DNA of 42,618 nucleotides from contig KB910593.1 of the NCBI GenBank assembly GCA_000383115.1, positions 22,762 through 65,379 of the forward strand. Direction: 5' to 3'. The stretch's first letter is position 1. The number at the start of each line of letters is the position of its first letter. Under the pieces are notes generated by a model. The model made no database searches. It was not told the DNA's origin and saw only the letters and a program-made list of their open reading frames with translations. The position numbers were made by a program, and so were the translations under genes. Origin of the DNA: an alpha proteobacterium SCGC AAA015-N04. Its GTDB lineage: Bacteria > Pseudomonadota > Alphaproteobacteria > Puniceispirillales > Marisalimonadaceae. Below, piece after piece: positions 24,470 to 34,638 of the stretch.

Positions 24470-25594
24470 ATGAAAAATATTAAATTTACATTTTTTCTAG
24501 TTATATTTATGTCTTTGCTAATTAATACCTTAAAGGCAGATAGATTAAAAGACATGGTAAGCTTTGCTGGCATAAGATCTAATCAGTTAATGGGATATGG
24601 AGTTGTGATTGGTCTAGACGGCACTGGAGATTCTTCACTTGCGCTAACCTTACAAAGTATGCAATCTACAATTTCTCAATTTGGAATGAATGTTGATACA
24701 AGTAGTTTAAGTGCTAAAAACGCCGCCGCAGTCATGATTACAGCAGATTTAGATCCTTTTACTAAAGTAGGCCAAAAAATCGGTGTTACCGTTTCTTCTA
24801 TGGGAAAAGCCAAAAGTCTGAGAGGTGGTACTTTGTTGATGACACCATTGAAAGGTGCTGATGGAAGAACGTATGCAATTGCTCAAGGAAATTTAGCTGT
24901 TGGTGGTTTTGGAGTAGAAGGTGCTGACGGATCATCTATGTCTGTAAATATTCCAACAGTTGGCACTATTTCAAATGGTGCAACTGTTGAAAGAATGGTA
25001 GAGGCGCCTTTTATAAATTCTGAGAATTTTGTTATGAATTTGCATCAAGGTGATTTTACAACTGCAAACCGTATTACAGAAGAAATTAATAAGGTATTTG
25101 GTCCTAATGTAGCCAAAGCACTAGATCATACTTCAATTTCTGTAAGATCTCCAAAAGATCCAGCCCAAAAGGTAAGTTTTATGAGTTTACTTGAAAATTT
25201 AGAAGTTGACCCAGCTTCTCCAATTGCAAAAGTAGTTGTAAATGCTAGAACAGGGACAATAGTCATTGGTGGAGACGTTAGAGTTACGCCAGCAGCAGTA
25301 AGTCATGGAAGCCTTACTGTCAAAGTGAATGAGGATTCTAACACTACTCCTGGTCAAACTTTATATGATGATGCCGGAAATGTAACTACTACTACAGAAG
25401 CCAAAACTGAAAATGACACAGAAATAAAAGCTGGAGCAGATACTGCTTCTGCTTTTGTTTTTGATGCAGGAACATCTTTGGCAGATGTAGTAGATGCAAT
25501 TAATGCAATTGGTACTACAAGTGCTGATCTTGTTGCAATTTTGGAAGCTTTAAGAGCAGCTGGGGCCCTTAGAGCTCAGATGATTATTATTTAA
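24470..25594 (+). CDS. flgI: FlgI, P-ring protein
   Basis: The 374-residue protein has a Sec signal peptide ([16 protein letters not shown] then DRLKDM) and FlgI landmarks [40 protein letters not shown], the [15 protein letters not shown] block, [20 protein letters not shown], and the C-terminal [20 protein letters not shown]. FlgI forms the periplasmic P-ring with help from FlgA (13472-14224). Length is normal for the family. Confidence 0.96.
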   Translation: MKNIKFTFFLVIFMSLLINTLKADRLKDMVSFAGIRSNQLMGYGVVIGLDGTGDSSLALTLQSMQSTISQFGMNVDTSSLSAKNAAAVMITADLDPFTKVGQKIGVTVSSMGKAKSLRGGTLLMTPLKGADGRTYAIAQGNLAVGGFGVEGADGSSMSVNIPTVGTISNGATVERMVEAPFINSENFVMNLHQGDFTTANRITEEINKVFGPNVAKALDHTSISVRSPKDPAQKVSFMSLLENLEVDPASPIAKVVVNARTGTIVIGGDVRVTPAAVSHGSLTVKVNEDSNTTPGQTLYDDAGNVTTTTEAKTENDTEIKAGADTASAFVFDAGTSLADVVDAINAIGTTSADLVAILEALRAAGALRAQMIII

Positions 25595-25603
25595 AGGTTT
25601 ATC

Positions 25604-25936
25604 ATGGATAATTCCATTTCAAAATTGAGTGAAGCAACGATACTTGTTAGTAAAGTATCTGATGATCAAAAAAGATTAAATCTCAATGACACAGATACAA
25701 AAGATTTGAAAAATGTTGCTGAGCAATTTGAGGCTATATTTCTTCACCAAATGTTAAAGCAAGCACGGAAGAGTAAACTTGCTGAAGGTATATTTAATTC
25801 AGAAGCCCAGGATACCTTCTATAATTTACTTGATATAGAATATTCACAAGTTTTATCAAAAAAGAATAATTTTGGTATTGCCGAAGCACTAGTTAAACAA
25901 TTTGACCCTCATTTACAAACTAAGAAGGTTAAGTAA
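25604..25936 (+). CDS. flgJ: FlgJ rod-binding domain only
   Basis: The 110-residue protein has only the N-terminal rod-cap domain of FlgJ, with the conserved KNVAEQFEAIFLHQMLKQAR segment. The muramidase domain found in many gammaproteobacteria is absent, as in alphaproteobacteria. A separate peptidoglycan hydrolase must open the wall. The stop is immediately followed by the flgK ATG (TAAATG), implying translational coupling. Confidence 0.9.
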   Translation: MDNSISKLSEATILVSKVSDDQKRLNLNDTDTKDLKNVAEQFEAIFLHQMLKQARKSKLAEGIFNSEAQDTFYNLLDIEYSQVLSKKNNFGIAEALVKQFDPHLQTKKVK

Positions 25937-28900
25937 ATGGCCTCATTATTTGAAATTGGAAAAACTGGTGTGCAAGCTTACAGACAAGCTTTGTCGGTTA
26001 CAGGTCAAAATATAGCTAATATAAACACCGATGGATATAATAAGAGAAGTGCCGATGTTAATGAAATAGCAAGTGTATCTGGTGGACCAACAAATGTTTC
26101 CGATAGTACAGGACTTGGAGTAAGAGTTGCAAGCGTTAGAAGATCTTTTGACGCTTATCTGGCTGATAAGGCTAGATCATCCCAGTCCGATTTTGAAATG
26201 TTAAATGATTTTGTTTCTAAATTAAGTGATTTAGAAAATATGTTGTTGCCGTCAGGTAGTGATTTAGGTGTCTTTATTGGTAGATTCTTTGACTCACTCC
26301 AGGATGTAGCTAGTAATCCCGATAATATTTCAGCAAGAACAGTTTCATTAGAAGCTGGGAAAGCATTAGTTTCTTCTTTCAATAACTATGATCAACAACT
26401 TAAAAATTTTAAAAGTAATGCAATTAGACAATTTGATGTAAAAACTACTGAGGCAAACCTGTACATTAATCAATTAGTTGAAGTAAATAAATTAATAGCA
26501 ACAAGTGGTTCTAAAGATGCATCAAATGATGTTTTAGATGCGAGGGATAAACTACTAAAAGATTTATCTAAAATTTTTAACTTTACTGTTGATTATGCTG
26601 AAACTGGAGAAGCAATTGTAAGACTAGGAGATTCTGGTAGTGGATCTCAAATAATAAATAGGACCCAAGGTTCACAAATCTCTTCTTCATCAGATAGTAA
26701 AAATATTTCCTTAGTAGTTAACAATAAAGGTATAAAAACTAAGGGAATTTTCTCATCTGGAATTTTATCAGGCATTTCACAATTTTATAGTTTAGTGGAT
26801 TCAGTTAGTACAGAAATAAGTAAGTTAGCTGATCAAATGACAAGAGAAGTTAATAAAATTCAAACATCAGGAATTGACTTAAATGGTAATATAGGACAAT
26901 CAATGTTTTCAGTTAATTCAATGGTACCCATAACAAATGTTAATAATAAATCTAATATAAGTCTAAATTTGATTGTTGGAAATGCCAGTGAAATTGCTCA
27001 AGAAAGAATTATTGTAAACTATTCAAAAATGAACAATAATTGGGAGATAAGAAATTCATCTGGTCTTTCTTATGCTTATGGAAACAGAATTGATTTTGAG
27101 GGTTTTCAGGTTGAGATAACAGGTGATGCTGAAGATGGCGATGGCTTTATTATATCACCAACTTTGTCAAAAGCAGGAGCAATGAAATTTAATTTAAGTG
27201 CACCTGAACAATTTGCAGCAGCATCAAAAAATTTAATTTCAAAAAGTTCTACAAATGTAGGTAACGTAGACTTAAAAGTTATTGGTTCAGTTGATCAGAG
27301 GAATAATGATTTTCCACCAAAAATCGACCAAATATTTACTTCAAGTAATAATCCATTAGTAGCTACAACTTTTTTAAAAGACGGTTCTGTAACTTCAATT
27401 CCATCAACAACAAAATCAGTAAATTTAAACTCGTTAGGAAACCAATCATCTGGAACATTTACAATCTCAGATGCTGATATTAAAGGTTTTTCTTCATTTA
27501 ATATTACTTTGGAAAATGGAAATGAGATTAATATAAGCGCTTCTTCTAGTGATCCAGGTGACGGCATAAAATCAGTAAAGGAGTTCGCTGATTTATTAAA
27601 CTCAGGATTAATGCTTGACGGAAAAAGTCAACATGATTTTAAAAATTATGGACTTTTTGCATCAGGTTCAAATGGGTATTTGACAATAACATCTTCATTG
27701 TCCGATATCAACAGTTCTTCAATTTTGTCGAAAGGCAATTCTTATACACCGTCTATTTCAAATGTAACATCAAATTTAAAATTAGCTAGTAATATGCAAG
27801 TTTTTACCAGAGATGGTAGACACATATCAGGAACTTCGTTAAACACGTCAGAAATAGCATCACTCATAAAAACTGAAAATGGGTTCCTAGATACTGCTGA
27901 ATATAGAAATGATTATTTAAATTCTAATTATAGAGGAATTAATTCAATAAGACAAACTGCAGAAGGAGACTATATTCAAAGATTTGGTTCTAATGTAAGC
28001 TATAACGAGCAAGCAACTGATATGGACGGTTTATTAACGTCAAAAACTTTAACAAGTGGAACAATTACGCTTGATGGAACCAAAATATATTCTAAAGAAT
28101 TAAACTCTGTTGTTTCAATTACAAGTGAAAAAGATGAATCGTCACAGACTTTTACAGTTACAGGTTATGATTTAGACGGTCTATATCAGACTGAAACTAT
28201 ACCAGGAGGAAATATTTCGACAGTAAAGGGATTAAAAATTTTCAGTGAAGTTAGTTCTATAAGTATTAACAACAACTCTTCAGGAAAAGTTACAATTGGA
28301 ATAGAATCGATAGGATATTCTTTAAAAGTAACTAACGAAGACAATGTAGAAAAAACTATCAATGTTCCTGTAGGTTCTAGTGCTTATTATCTATCAAATA
28401 AGTTGAAAACAGAATTAGCAGGAACTGGTGTGAATGCAACTGCTAATACAACTGTAATGCTTGGACCTATTGAAGATGGAACAAGTGGATCAATAACATT
28501 TGATCTTAAAGGTAAAAATACAGATAAAGTGTCAATCAATGCCAGTGTGGCGTCAAGTGATTTAACTCCACTTGCAAAAAGAATTAATGAATATTCATCT
28601 CAAACAGGATTAATTGCTAATGTGACTAACGATTTAAAAAAAATTTTTATTAGCTCAAAAGATGGATATGACATAAATTTGAAAAATATTACAGCACCTT
28701 CTGATTTTCATTTAGAGACATATGGAGGTGATTTAACAAGATTAAATAATTTTGATAATATAAAAAATTCAAAATTACTTATTGATGTAAGTGATAGTAA
28801 AAAAGTGTCAGCTAACATCAAAGGTGAAATAAGATTTATTTCCAGTGAAAAGTTTACAACTCAAATAAACTCTGGAGCCTCCATTTCGTCAGTAAAAAAT

Positions 28901-31900
28901 TCATTAATAAACGGATATATCAATACCAGTACAAGTAGTACGGGTGAAGTTATTTTAATTACACCTGAAGTTTTTGATGATTTGGATAATAGTCTGAGCT
29001 CTCCTAATGGAAAAAAAGCGACGGTAGGTTTGTCTAAATATGGTTTAGACATAAATCAAAAAAATTATAGTTTGTTTATTGACGATGAAGATAGTTTATA
29101 TACATCTAACAATCCAGGTGGTACGACGATAACTTTAAATGGTGAACTGCGGAATTCCAATGACTTAAATGCTATAGTAGCTATATATTGTTCAGCAAAT
29201 GAAGCTTCTAATGTGTTTACTGTAACAGGGACAGACTCGACTGGTGCAACAATAACTGAAGATATAGACGGTGTTGCATCATCTAACACAGCTTATGGTT
29301 CAACTAAATTTAAAACAATTACTTCAATTAGTTCATCTGTTGCACCTAGCGGGAATATTAAAATTGGAACAATAGGTCAAAATAATATAAATGATGATGA
29401 TAGTCTTATACAATTAAGAACATTTTCAACAGGTTCTCCCATAACTATGGATGGTGTTTTGTCTACATCTAGCTATCTTGGTGCTCAAATTCAGATTACA
29501 AGTACGCAGAATAATACAGGTACAGATTTTAAAATAGATGGAATAGGTTTAAATAATGAAGTTATAAGTGAAACTATTTCTGGATCTAATGGAGGAGTTG
29601 TTTCTACAGCAAAAATTTTTAAAACCATAACTTCAATTAGTGCTTTAGGCAATAACGATGGTAAAATTAAGGTTGGTACAAAGGCTGCTGACGGTAATTG
29701 GGATACAACCATAGATGCTAATGCATTAAACATTGATACTGAAAAAGAGATTTCAACTGCAATTTTAACATCACTGAGAAAAGAAACACCTACATCACAA
29801 TTAAAAGGTGTCGTTTTAAATCAATTACCTATCGATGGACAAAAAGTGGACTTGGAATTTGAAGGACAAATATATCAACTTGAAATGATGTCTGGTGAAA
29901 TAATTGTAAATGGCCCTGAAGACGATAGAATTAAAGCACGATTTAATGGAACCTCTGAGAGTATAACAAATTTAGTTGCTTTATCTCAAACTGGAATAGC
30001 TTCCAATGCTCTAAATATAAATGGTTTAGACTTTGTAGGGAGCACTTCTGATGGTTTAGTAGACAATGAAACTCTTACGAATGCAGGTAATTTTAATATT
30101 GATGGATCTTTGTCTTCAATAGCATCATCTAACCTTAAATCAACAGTAAAAATTTCAAGCACTAATGATAATTCCTCAGTTACATTTACTATAACTGGTA
30201 CTGATATTGATGGAAACGCACAAACTGAAACCATTACAGGTGTTAACAATAATACAGTTAATGGAACAAAATTTTTTAAAACTATTTCACAGATTTCATC
30301 TGATGCTGCCGCCAGTGGTATTAATGTCGGAACTACTTCGGGTTTTGGTACAACTTCTGGAACTAGAGTTTCAATCACATCAACCGCTAACGAGAGTGAA
30401 AATTCATTTACAATTGTTGGTACAGATACTGACGGCCTTAGTAAAACTGAAACTATTTTTGGTCCTTCTGCTGGCAAAACAGTTTCTTCTCTTGGATTGT
30501 TTAAGACTATCACTTCTATAACACCCACTTCAAATACTTCGGGAAATGTAGAAATAGGAACATCTCCTGGTTATGAGCTAATAGCTACTGCTGAGGGTAC
30601 TATAGAAGGAGCTCAATTTAAATTAGTATCTAATACTAATAATATTTTGAGTTCTGAAATATTTGGTCTAAAAGAGGGAAAAAACACTTTATTTGGAAAC
30701 TATGTGGTTCAACCTACTTCTACGGATCAAGCTATCTCAATTGAAATTACAGAAAATGAAGCTGTTTCCAACTTCTCTATCAAATTTGATGGAAGTACTC
30801 CTACTTTTTTTAAAAGTAATGGATCAACTGCAAGTGGCTCTCCACCAAGCAATATTTCAATGTCATGGAGTGAGTCTTCTGGCGTAACCGATGAAGATTC
30901 ATTATTTAATGCAGGTATGAGTGCAGGTGTAGCGATAATTACAGATGGTGCTCAGTCAACGACTGATAGTGAAGGTCTATTAACAAGCAAATCTGCAACA
31001 TCAGGCAATTTAGTATTAGATGGTGTTTTTAAAAATTCTAAAGAACTTAATGGAAAGATAACTGTCTTTTGTAATGGAGATGAGACAAGTAACTCATTTA
31101 CTATTTCTGGGTATGACACTACTGGCAAATATCGGACTGACACAATAACAGGCGTAAGCTCTGGTACAGCAACTGGTAGTATATCCTTCAGTGAAGTGTT
31201 ATCAGTAGCTGTTGCAAATGACACAGCTAGCACCATTAAAGTTGGCATACAAGCTACAACAGTTAAAATGAATGCTCAAGCAATTACAATTACGCCTGCA
31301 AGTGCAGATACTGGTCATAAATATACTGTAACTGGATTAGATCAATTTGGAAATGCACAAACAGAAGTACTTACTTCTCAAGGAGCTGGTGTAAGAGTTA
31401 TTGGAGAAAAAGTATTTTCACAAATTTCTTCAATAATACCTTCAAGTACATCTGGAACTACTGTTAAAGTAGGTACACAAAGAGTTGGTAGATTATCTTT
31501 TACTTATAATATAGACAAACTTAATTTCAAAATTGATAGTAGCCCTACCGCAAATAAAGTATATGGTATTAAAACTCAAAATATTAGGGGTATTGTAGAT
31601 AACAATGGTTTAAAAATATCGTCATTTTCAGGAGAACCTGTAAAAATTTATATACCTGAAAATGCGATTCAAAATTCAGTTGCAGAGAAAATTAGCTTAA
31701 GTAATCTACCTGATGAGGAATTGATTACGATTTTGATGGGAAGTGGTGCAAGAAAAATAAGCGCTGAATACGACTTATTTCCTGATAATAATATTAACAA
31801 CGAAAACATAATACAAGACTTAACAATAAAAGTTGATTCTTTAAACAATAATAAAGTTGAAATTTTGGATAAAAAATCTGGACACTCAATTGCGTCAAGA

Positions 31901-32323
31901 ATTTTAGATTCTAACAGAGTTTTTGACTTTGGTAATAATAAATTTCAATTTTCTGACACTACAATCATTGATAACGTTTTTGAATTTTCAAGCAATAAAG
32001 ATGGGAAGGGTGATAATAGTAATATTTTAAATATATTAAGTTTGCAAACTGAAGATAAATCAGGTGGTAATAAAGGAAATTTCCAAGAAGTTTTTAATAA
32101 TACAGTAGCAAAAATTGGTTCTAACGTGCAAGCAAATAAATTATCACTAAATTCAGCCACTAGTACTTTAGATGCTGCTGAAGCAAGTCAAAGCCAATTT
32201 GCTGGAGTTAACTTAGATGAAGAAGCCGCTCATTTATTAGAGTTTCAACAAGCTTACCAAGCTTCGGCACGAATTTTGCAGACAGCTAGAGAACTATTTC
32301 AGTCTTTAATAGAGGTTGTATAA
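25937..32323 (+). CDS. flgK: FlgK (HAP1), giant hook-filament junction protein
   Basis: The 2,128-residue product keeps both FlgK ends. The N-terminus is EIGKTGVQAYRQALSVTGQN, IANINTDGYNKRSADVNEIA and NISARTVSLEAGKALVSSF, with the expected helical region to about residue 320. The C-terminus is VNLDEEAAHLLEFQQAYQAS then ARILQTARELFQSLIEVV. Common FlgK is 450-650 residues; here about 1,500 residues of Ser/Thr/Asn/Gly-rich beta sequence are inserted. They include about seven copies of a repeat also present in FliD (feature 28024-31490). Cysteine is seen only in two repeat copies at equivalent places (AIYCSANE, TVFCNGDE). The frame is uninterrupted over 6.4 kb, so it is under selection. It probably forms a large surface collar. 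Confidence 0.93.
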   Translation: MASLFEIGKTGVQAYRQALSVTGQNIANINTDGYNKRSADVNEIASVSGGPTNVSDSTGLGVRVASVRRSFDAYLADKARSSQSDFEMLNDFVSKLSDLENMLLPSGSDLGVFIGRFFDSLQDVASNPDNISARTVSLEAGKALVSSFNNYDQQLKNFKSNAIRQFDVKTTEANLYINQLVEVNKLIATSGSKDASNDVLDARDKLLKDLSKIFNFTVDYAETGEAIVRLGDSGSGSQIINRTQGSQISSSSDSKNISLVVNNKGIKTKGIFSSGILSGISQFYSLVDSVSTEISKLADQMTREVNKIQTSGIDLNGNIGQSMFSVNSMVPITNVNNKSNISLNLIVGNASEIAQERIIVNYSKMNNNWEIRNSSGLSYAYGNRIDFEGFQVEITGDAEDGDGFIISPTLSKAGAMKFNLSAPEQFAAASKNLISKSSTNVGNVDLKVIGSVDQRNNDFPPKIDQIFTSSNNPLVATTFLKDGSVTSIPSTTKSVNLNSLGNQSSGTFTISDADIKGFSSFNITLENGNEINISASSSDPGDGIKSVKEFADLLNSGLMLDGKSQHDFKNYGLFASGSNGYLTITSSLSDINSSSILSKGNSYTPSISNVTSNLKLASNMQVFTRDGRHISGTSLNTSEIASLIKTENGFLDTAEYRNDYLNSNYRGINSIRQTAEGDYIQRFGSNVSYNEQATDMDGLLTSKTLTSGTITLDGTKIYSKELNSVVSITSEKDESSQTFTVTGYDLDGLYQTETIPGGNISTVKGLKIFSEVSSISINNNSSGKVTIGIESIGYSLKVTNEDNVEKTINVPVGSSAYYLSNKLKTELAGTGVNATANTTVMLGPIEDGTSGSITFDLKGKNTDKVSINASVASSDLTPLAKRINEYSSQTGLIANVTNDLKKIFISSKDGYDINLKNITAPSDFHLETYGGDLTRLNNFDNIKNSKLLIDVSDSKKVSANIKGEIRFISSEKFTTQINSGASISSVKNSLINGYINTSTSSTGEVILITPEVFDDLDNSLSSPNGKKATVGLSKYGLDINQKNYSLFIDDEDSLYTSNNPGGTTITLNGELRNSNDLNAIVAIYCSANEASNVFTVTGTDSTGATITEDIDGVASSNTAYGSTKFKTITSISSSVAPSGNIKIGTIGQNNINDDDSLIQLRTFSTGSPITMDGVLSTSSYLGAQIQITSTQNNTGTDFKIDGIGLNNEVISETISGSNGGVVSTAKIFKTITSISALGNNDGKIKVGTKAADGNWDTTIDANALNIDTEKEISTAILTSLRKETPTSQLKGVVLNQLPIDGQKVDLEFEGQIYQLEMMSGEIIVNGPEDDRIKARFNGTSESITNLVALSQTGIASNALNINGLDFVGSTSDGLVDNETLTNAGNFNIDGSLSSIASSNLKSTVKISSTNDNSSVTFTITGTDIDGNAQTETITGVNNNTVNGTKFFKTISQISSDAAASGINVGTTSGFGTTSGTRVSITSTANESENSFTIVGTDTDGLSKTETIFGPSAGKTVSSLGLFKTITSITPTSNTSGNVEIGTSPGYELIATAEGTIEGAQFKLVSNTNNILSSEIFGLKEGKNTLFGNYVVQPTSTDQAISIEITENEAVSNFSIKFDGSTPTFFKSNGSTASGSPPSNISMSWSESSGVTDEDSLFNAGMSAGVAIITDGAQSTTDSEGLLTSKSATSGNLVLDGVFKNSKELNGKITVFCNGDETSNSFTISGYDTTGKYRTDTITGVSSGTATGSISFSEVLSVAVANDTASTIKVGIQATTVKMNAQAITITPASADTGHKYTVTGLDQFGNAQTEVLTSQGAGVRVIGEKVFSQISSIIPSSTSGTTVKVGTQRVGRLSFTYNIDKLNFKIDSSPTANKVYGIKTQNIRGIVDNNGLKISSFSGEPVKIYIPENAIQNSVAEKISLSNLPDEELITILMGSGARKISAEYDLFPDNNINNENIIQDLTIKVDSLNNNKVEILDKKSGHSIASRILDSNRVFDFGNNKFQFSDTTIIDNVFEFSSNKDGKGDNSNILNILSLQTEDKSGGNKGNFQEVFNNTVAKIGSNVQANKLSLNSATSTLDAAEASQSQFAGVNLDEEAAHLLEFQQAYQASARILQTARELFQSLIEVV
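28024..31490 (+). repeat. About seven beta-repeats within FlgK
   Basis: Copies lie approximately at 28024-28310, 29121-29375, 29434-29690, 30085-30350, 30352-30575, 30973-31250 and 31258-31490. The consensus by eye is a strand LDGxLxxSxxLxA, then ITSTxxExSxxFTVTGTD, then xDGxAQTETITG, then FKTITSISPxxxxSGxIKVGT. The first and sixth copies share an extra leader (GLLTSK) and look like a later duplication of one another. Some copies are adjacent, others are separated by 100-300-residue linkers. Confidence 0.82.
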
Positions 32324-32340
32324 AGAAAAGTAATTAAAAT

Positions 32341-33621
32341 ATGCAAATAAGTTCAAAATTATTTAATCAACAACAATTAAAACAATTTTCTTCTACTACA
32401 GAAGAAATTCAGGATTTACAAAGTAGAATTTCTACCGGTGAAAATATTTTAAGGGCTTCTGATGATCCTGTCGGTGCCGTTCAACTGTCTGGTTTAGACG
32501 TTGTAAAAAAACAAATTGAACAATATGAGCGAAATGTAAATTCTGCTAATGATAGATTATCTTTAATAGATAAAAACCTTGAAAATTTATCAAGTGTAAT
32601 GATTAGAGCTCAAGAATTGATCATTCAAGCTTCTAGCGATACATTGGGGGCAACTGATAGAGAATCAATTGCATTAGAAATTGATGAAATGAAAAAGGAA
32701 ATTATGAATATTGGGAACTCACAAGATTCTAATGGTAGTTTTCTTTTCAGCGGTTTTAAAACTAAAATACAACCATTTGTCGAAGACTTAACAGGAAAGA
32801 TAATCTATAAAGGAGATAGAGGTATTTCATCTTTATCAATATCAGAATCACGAATTATGGAAACCACGCTTGACGGAGGTTCGCTATTTCAATCAATTAA
32901 AGATTCGAATGGAGGTAGAATTTCATTATTTACTATGATTGAGAATATTTCAAATTCTATTAGATCAGCCTCAGGGGGAGTAGAGACTGTAAAAGCAACT
33001 GGAAAAGCAGAATTAACTTTTCAAAATCAGAACCCTGGAACATGGTCATTTGATTTAACTGGAAACCTTGGGACTAAGACTATTACAGCTGAAATAACAG
33101 GAGAAGATCCATCTGAATTTGTTAAGCAAATTAATGATAGTAATGTAGGTGTTACAGCCTCAATTAATGATGATGGTCAAACAATAACGCTTACCGACAC
33201 TACAAATGGACCCATCACTATTGAAAACTTATCTGTATATGGAATTGATGCTGCAGAAAAAGAACCATCTTCTTTTTTTAATGTTCAACCTAAAGATGGA
33301 TCAGGTAACAATATTGGCCGGATGCAAAAACTATACGATAATAATCAACTACCATCTAAACAACTTGATAATATTGTGTCAACTCAGCTACATATAGCTA
33401 ACAAAATTGGAGAAGTTGGTGCTAGAACAAATTCATTGATTAGACAAGCAGACCTTTTAGCAAATAGAAGAATTGCTGTGGAAAAAGACGTCAGCGAATT
33501 GAAAGATGCGGACTTAGCTGCGCTTGTTACCAATCTTCAAAGCATGTTAACCTCAATGCAAGCTAGTCAACAATCATTTGTCAAGATTTCACAGTTGAAT
33601 TTGTTTGATTATCTTAGGTAA
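32341..33621 (+). CDS. flgL: FlgL (HAP3), hook-filament junction protein
   Basis: The 426-residue protein has flagellin-like ends: LQSRISTGENILRASDDPVG and VKKQIEQYERNVNSANDRLS at the N-terminus, and EVGARTNSLIRQADLLANRR then SMLTSMQASQQSFVKISQLN at the C-terminus. FlgL links FlgK to the filament. It is longer than the usual 300-320 residues because of a central beta insertion around GKAELTFQNQNPGTWSFDLT, but that insertion does not contain the FlgK/FliD repeat. It ends the flgGHIJKL run and converges with a minus-strand hypothetical. Confidence 0.93.
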   Translation: MQISSKLFNQQQLKQFSSTTEEIQDLQSRISTGENILRASDDPVGAVQLSGLDVVKKQIEQYERNVNSANDRLSLIDKNLENLSSVMIRAQELIIQASSDTLGATDRESIALEIDEMKKEIMNIGNSQDSNGSFLFSGFKTKIQPFVEDLTGKIIYKGDRGISSLSISESRIMETTLDGGSLFQSIKDSNGGRISLFTMIENISNSIRSASGGVETVKATGKAELTFQNQNPGTWSFDLTGNLGTKTITAEITGEDPSEFVKQINDSNVGVTASINDDGQTITLTDTTNGPITIENLSVYGIDAAEKEPSSFFNVQPKDGSGNNIGRMQKLYDNNQLPSKQLDNIVSTQLHIANKIGEVGARTNSLIRQADLLANRRIAVEKDVSELKDADLAALVTNLQSMLTSMQASQQSFVKISQLNLFDYLR

Positions 33622-33625
33622 TCAC

Positions 33626-34108
33626 TTAAAATAATTCAGGTTCTTGATTAAAAACTTCGCCTACCCAATCAATATCTTCGACATCATCAATTGACCAACC
33701 TGGGGTGGCTTTAGGTAACGCATCATTTCTAATACTAAAAACGGTAGCTTTGAAGATTTTAAAACATTTGTCAGAATTATAATCTTTAATTTTTACTGGG
33801 TCAAAGGCCGAAGAAAACATACCTGAGAGTTTTCTTTCATTACCATTAGCTTCAAATTTTACTCTGTAGTGAATATAATCAGTTATATATGTGACAGCTT
33901 CTTCGCCAGCATTTATTTCGGATAAAAATTGAAGGGTTTTTTCAGACAAATCCATGATTTCTTCAAATTTAACTTCATTATACCTTTCGTTAATAGCATT
34001 AGCATATTTTTTCGAAATTGAAGTTATAGAGTTGTTAGTTGATAAAAACTCTTTACTTGTTTGAGCAGCAAACACTCCAAAGATCCATTCAGGGCAATAT
34101 TTTGTCAT
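33626..34108 (-). CDS. Hypothetical protein downstream of fliS
   Basis: The 160-residue soluble protein starts at ATG 34108 with AAGGTGG upstream. It has a helical N-terminal half (YCPEWIFGVFAAQTSKEFLS, KYANAINERYNEVKFEEIMD) and an acidic C-terminus with GWSIDDVEDIDWVGEVFNQE. No signal or membrane segment is present, and I recognise no family. It follows fliS on the same strand (73-bp gap) and is convergent with flgL (4-bp gap). A secretion chaperone or regulator role would fit its small, acidic, helical nature but is not shown. Confidence 0.6.
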   Translation of the reverse strand: MTKYCPEWIFGVFAAQTSKEFLSTNNSITSISKKYANAINERYNEVKFEEIMDLSEKTLQFLSEINAGEEAVTYITDYIHYRVKFEANGNERKLSGMFSSAFDPVKIKDYNSDKCFKIFKATVFSIRNDALPKATPGWSIDDVEDIDWVGEVFNQEPELF

Positions 34109-34181
34109 TTACCACCTTTTATTGAAAAAATATTTATATTAGTGATAAATAAACTTTTTTTTAATTAAATCAATAGCGTAA

Positions 34182-34565
34182 TTATTTAATTTTCTTCCAA
34201 CTGTCTAAAATTTCATCAATTGGCGGTATTGCTTCATAAACTAATTTTGAATCTTTTTTCATAAAACCTTTTAAAATACCTTGCTTACAAAATTCATAAA
34301 TTTTGTAAAGATTTTCTGCAATTTCCCCACCTTCTTCAAAGTTCAAACTTGATTGTAAAATGTAAATAGCAGTTAAAGATTTTGAAAAACTATGTGATTT
34401 TAATGAAGAAATAGTTGGCTCATGATCCAAAGAATAAGCTAAAGTTTCCATGTTTTTTTTTAAATCCTTTAAAACTTCTTCTATAATTTTATGAGCATTA
34501 GGATTAGCAGTTTTTGCAGCAATATCGACATCAATATATTGTTTTATAGATGCATTAAAATTCAT
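34182..34565 (-). CDS. fliS: FliS, flagellin export chaperone
   Basis: The ATG at 34565 is chosen over an upstream TTG, since GGGGA lies at good spacing. The 127-residue helical protein has the FliS pattern: IYILQSSLNFEEGGEIAENL then YKIYEFCKQGILKGFMKKDS and a C-terminal EAIPPIDEILDSWKKIK. FliS binds the flagellin C-terminus in the cytoplasm and escorts it to FlhA. Unusually, it is on the opposite strand from fliD and fliC and is separated from fliD by a ClC gene. Confidence 0.85.
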   Translation of the reverse strand: MNFNASIKQYIDVDIAAKTANPNAHKIIEEVLKDLKKNMETLAYSLDHEPTISSLKSHSFSKSLTAIYILQSSLNFEEGGEIAENLYKIYEFCKQGILKGFMKKDSKLVYEAIPPIDEILDSWKKIK

Positions 34566-34638
34566 AACTTTCCCCAATGTTGATACACTTTGTTATAAAG
34601 TATTACGGAAGAATATTTATTATGTTTAGAATTTTGTT

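Noticed and set aside
29986-30528. Long minus-strand open frame inside flgK
   Set aside because: It is antisense to Ser/Thr/Val-rich repeat codons, has low-complexity composition and no ribosome site; a shadow of flgK. Similar antisense frames in flgE, fliD and fliC were dismissed for the same reason.
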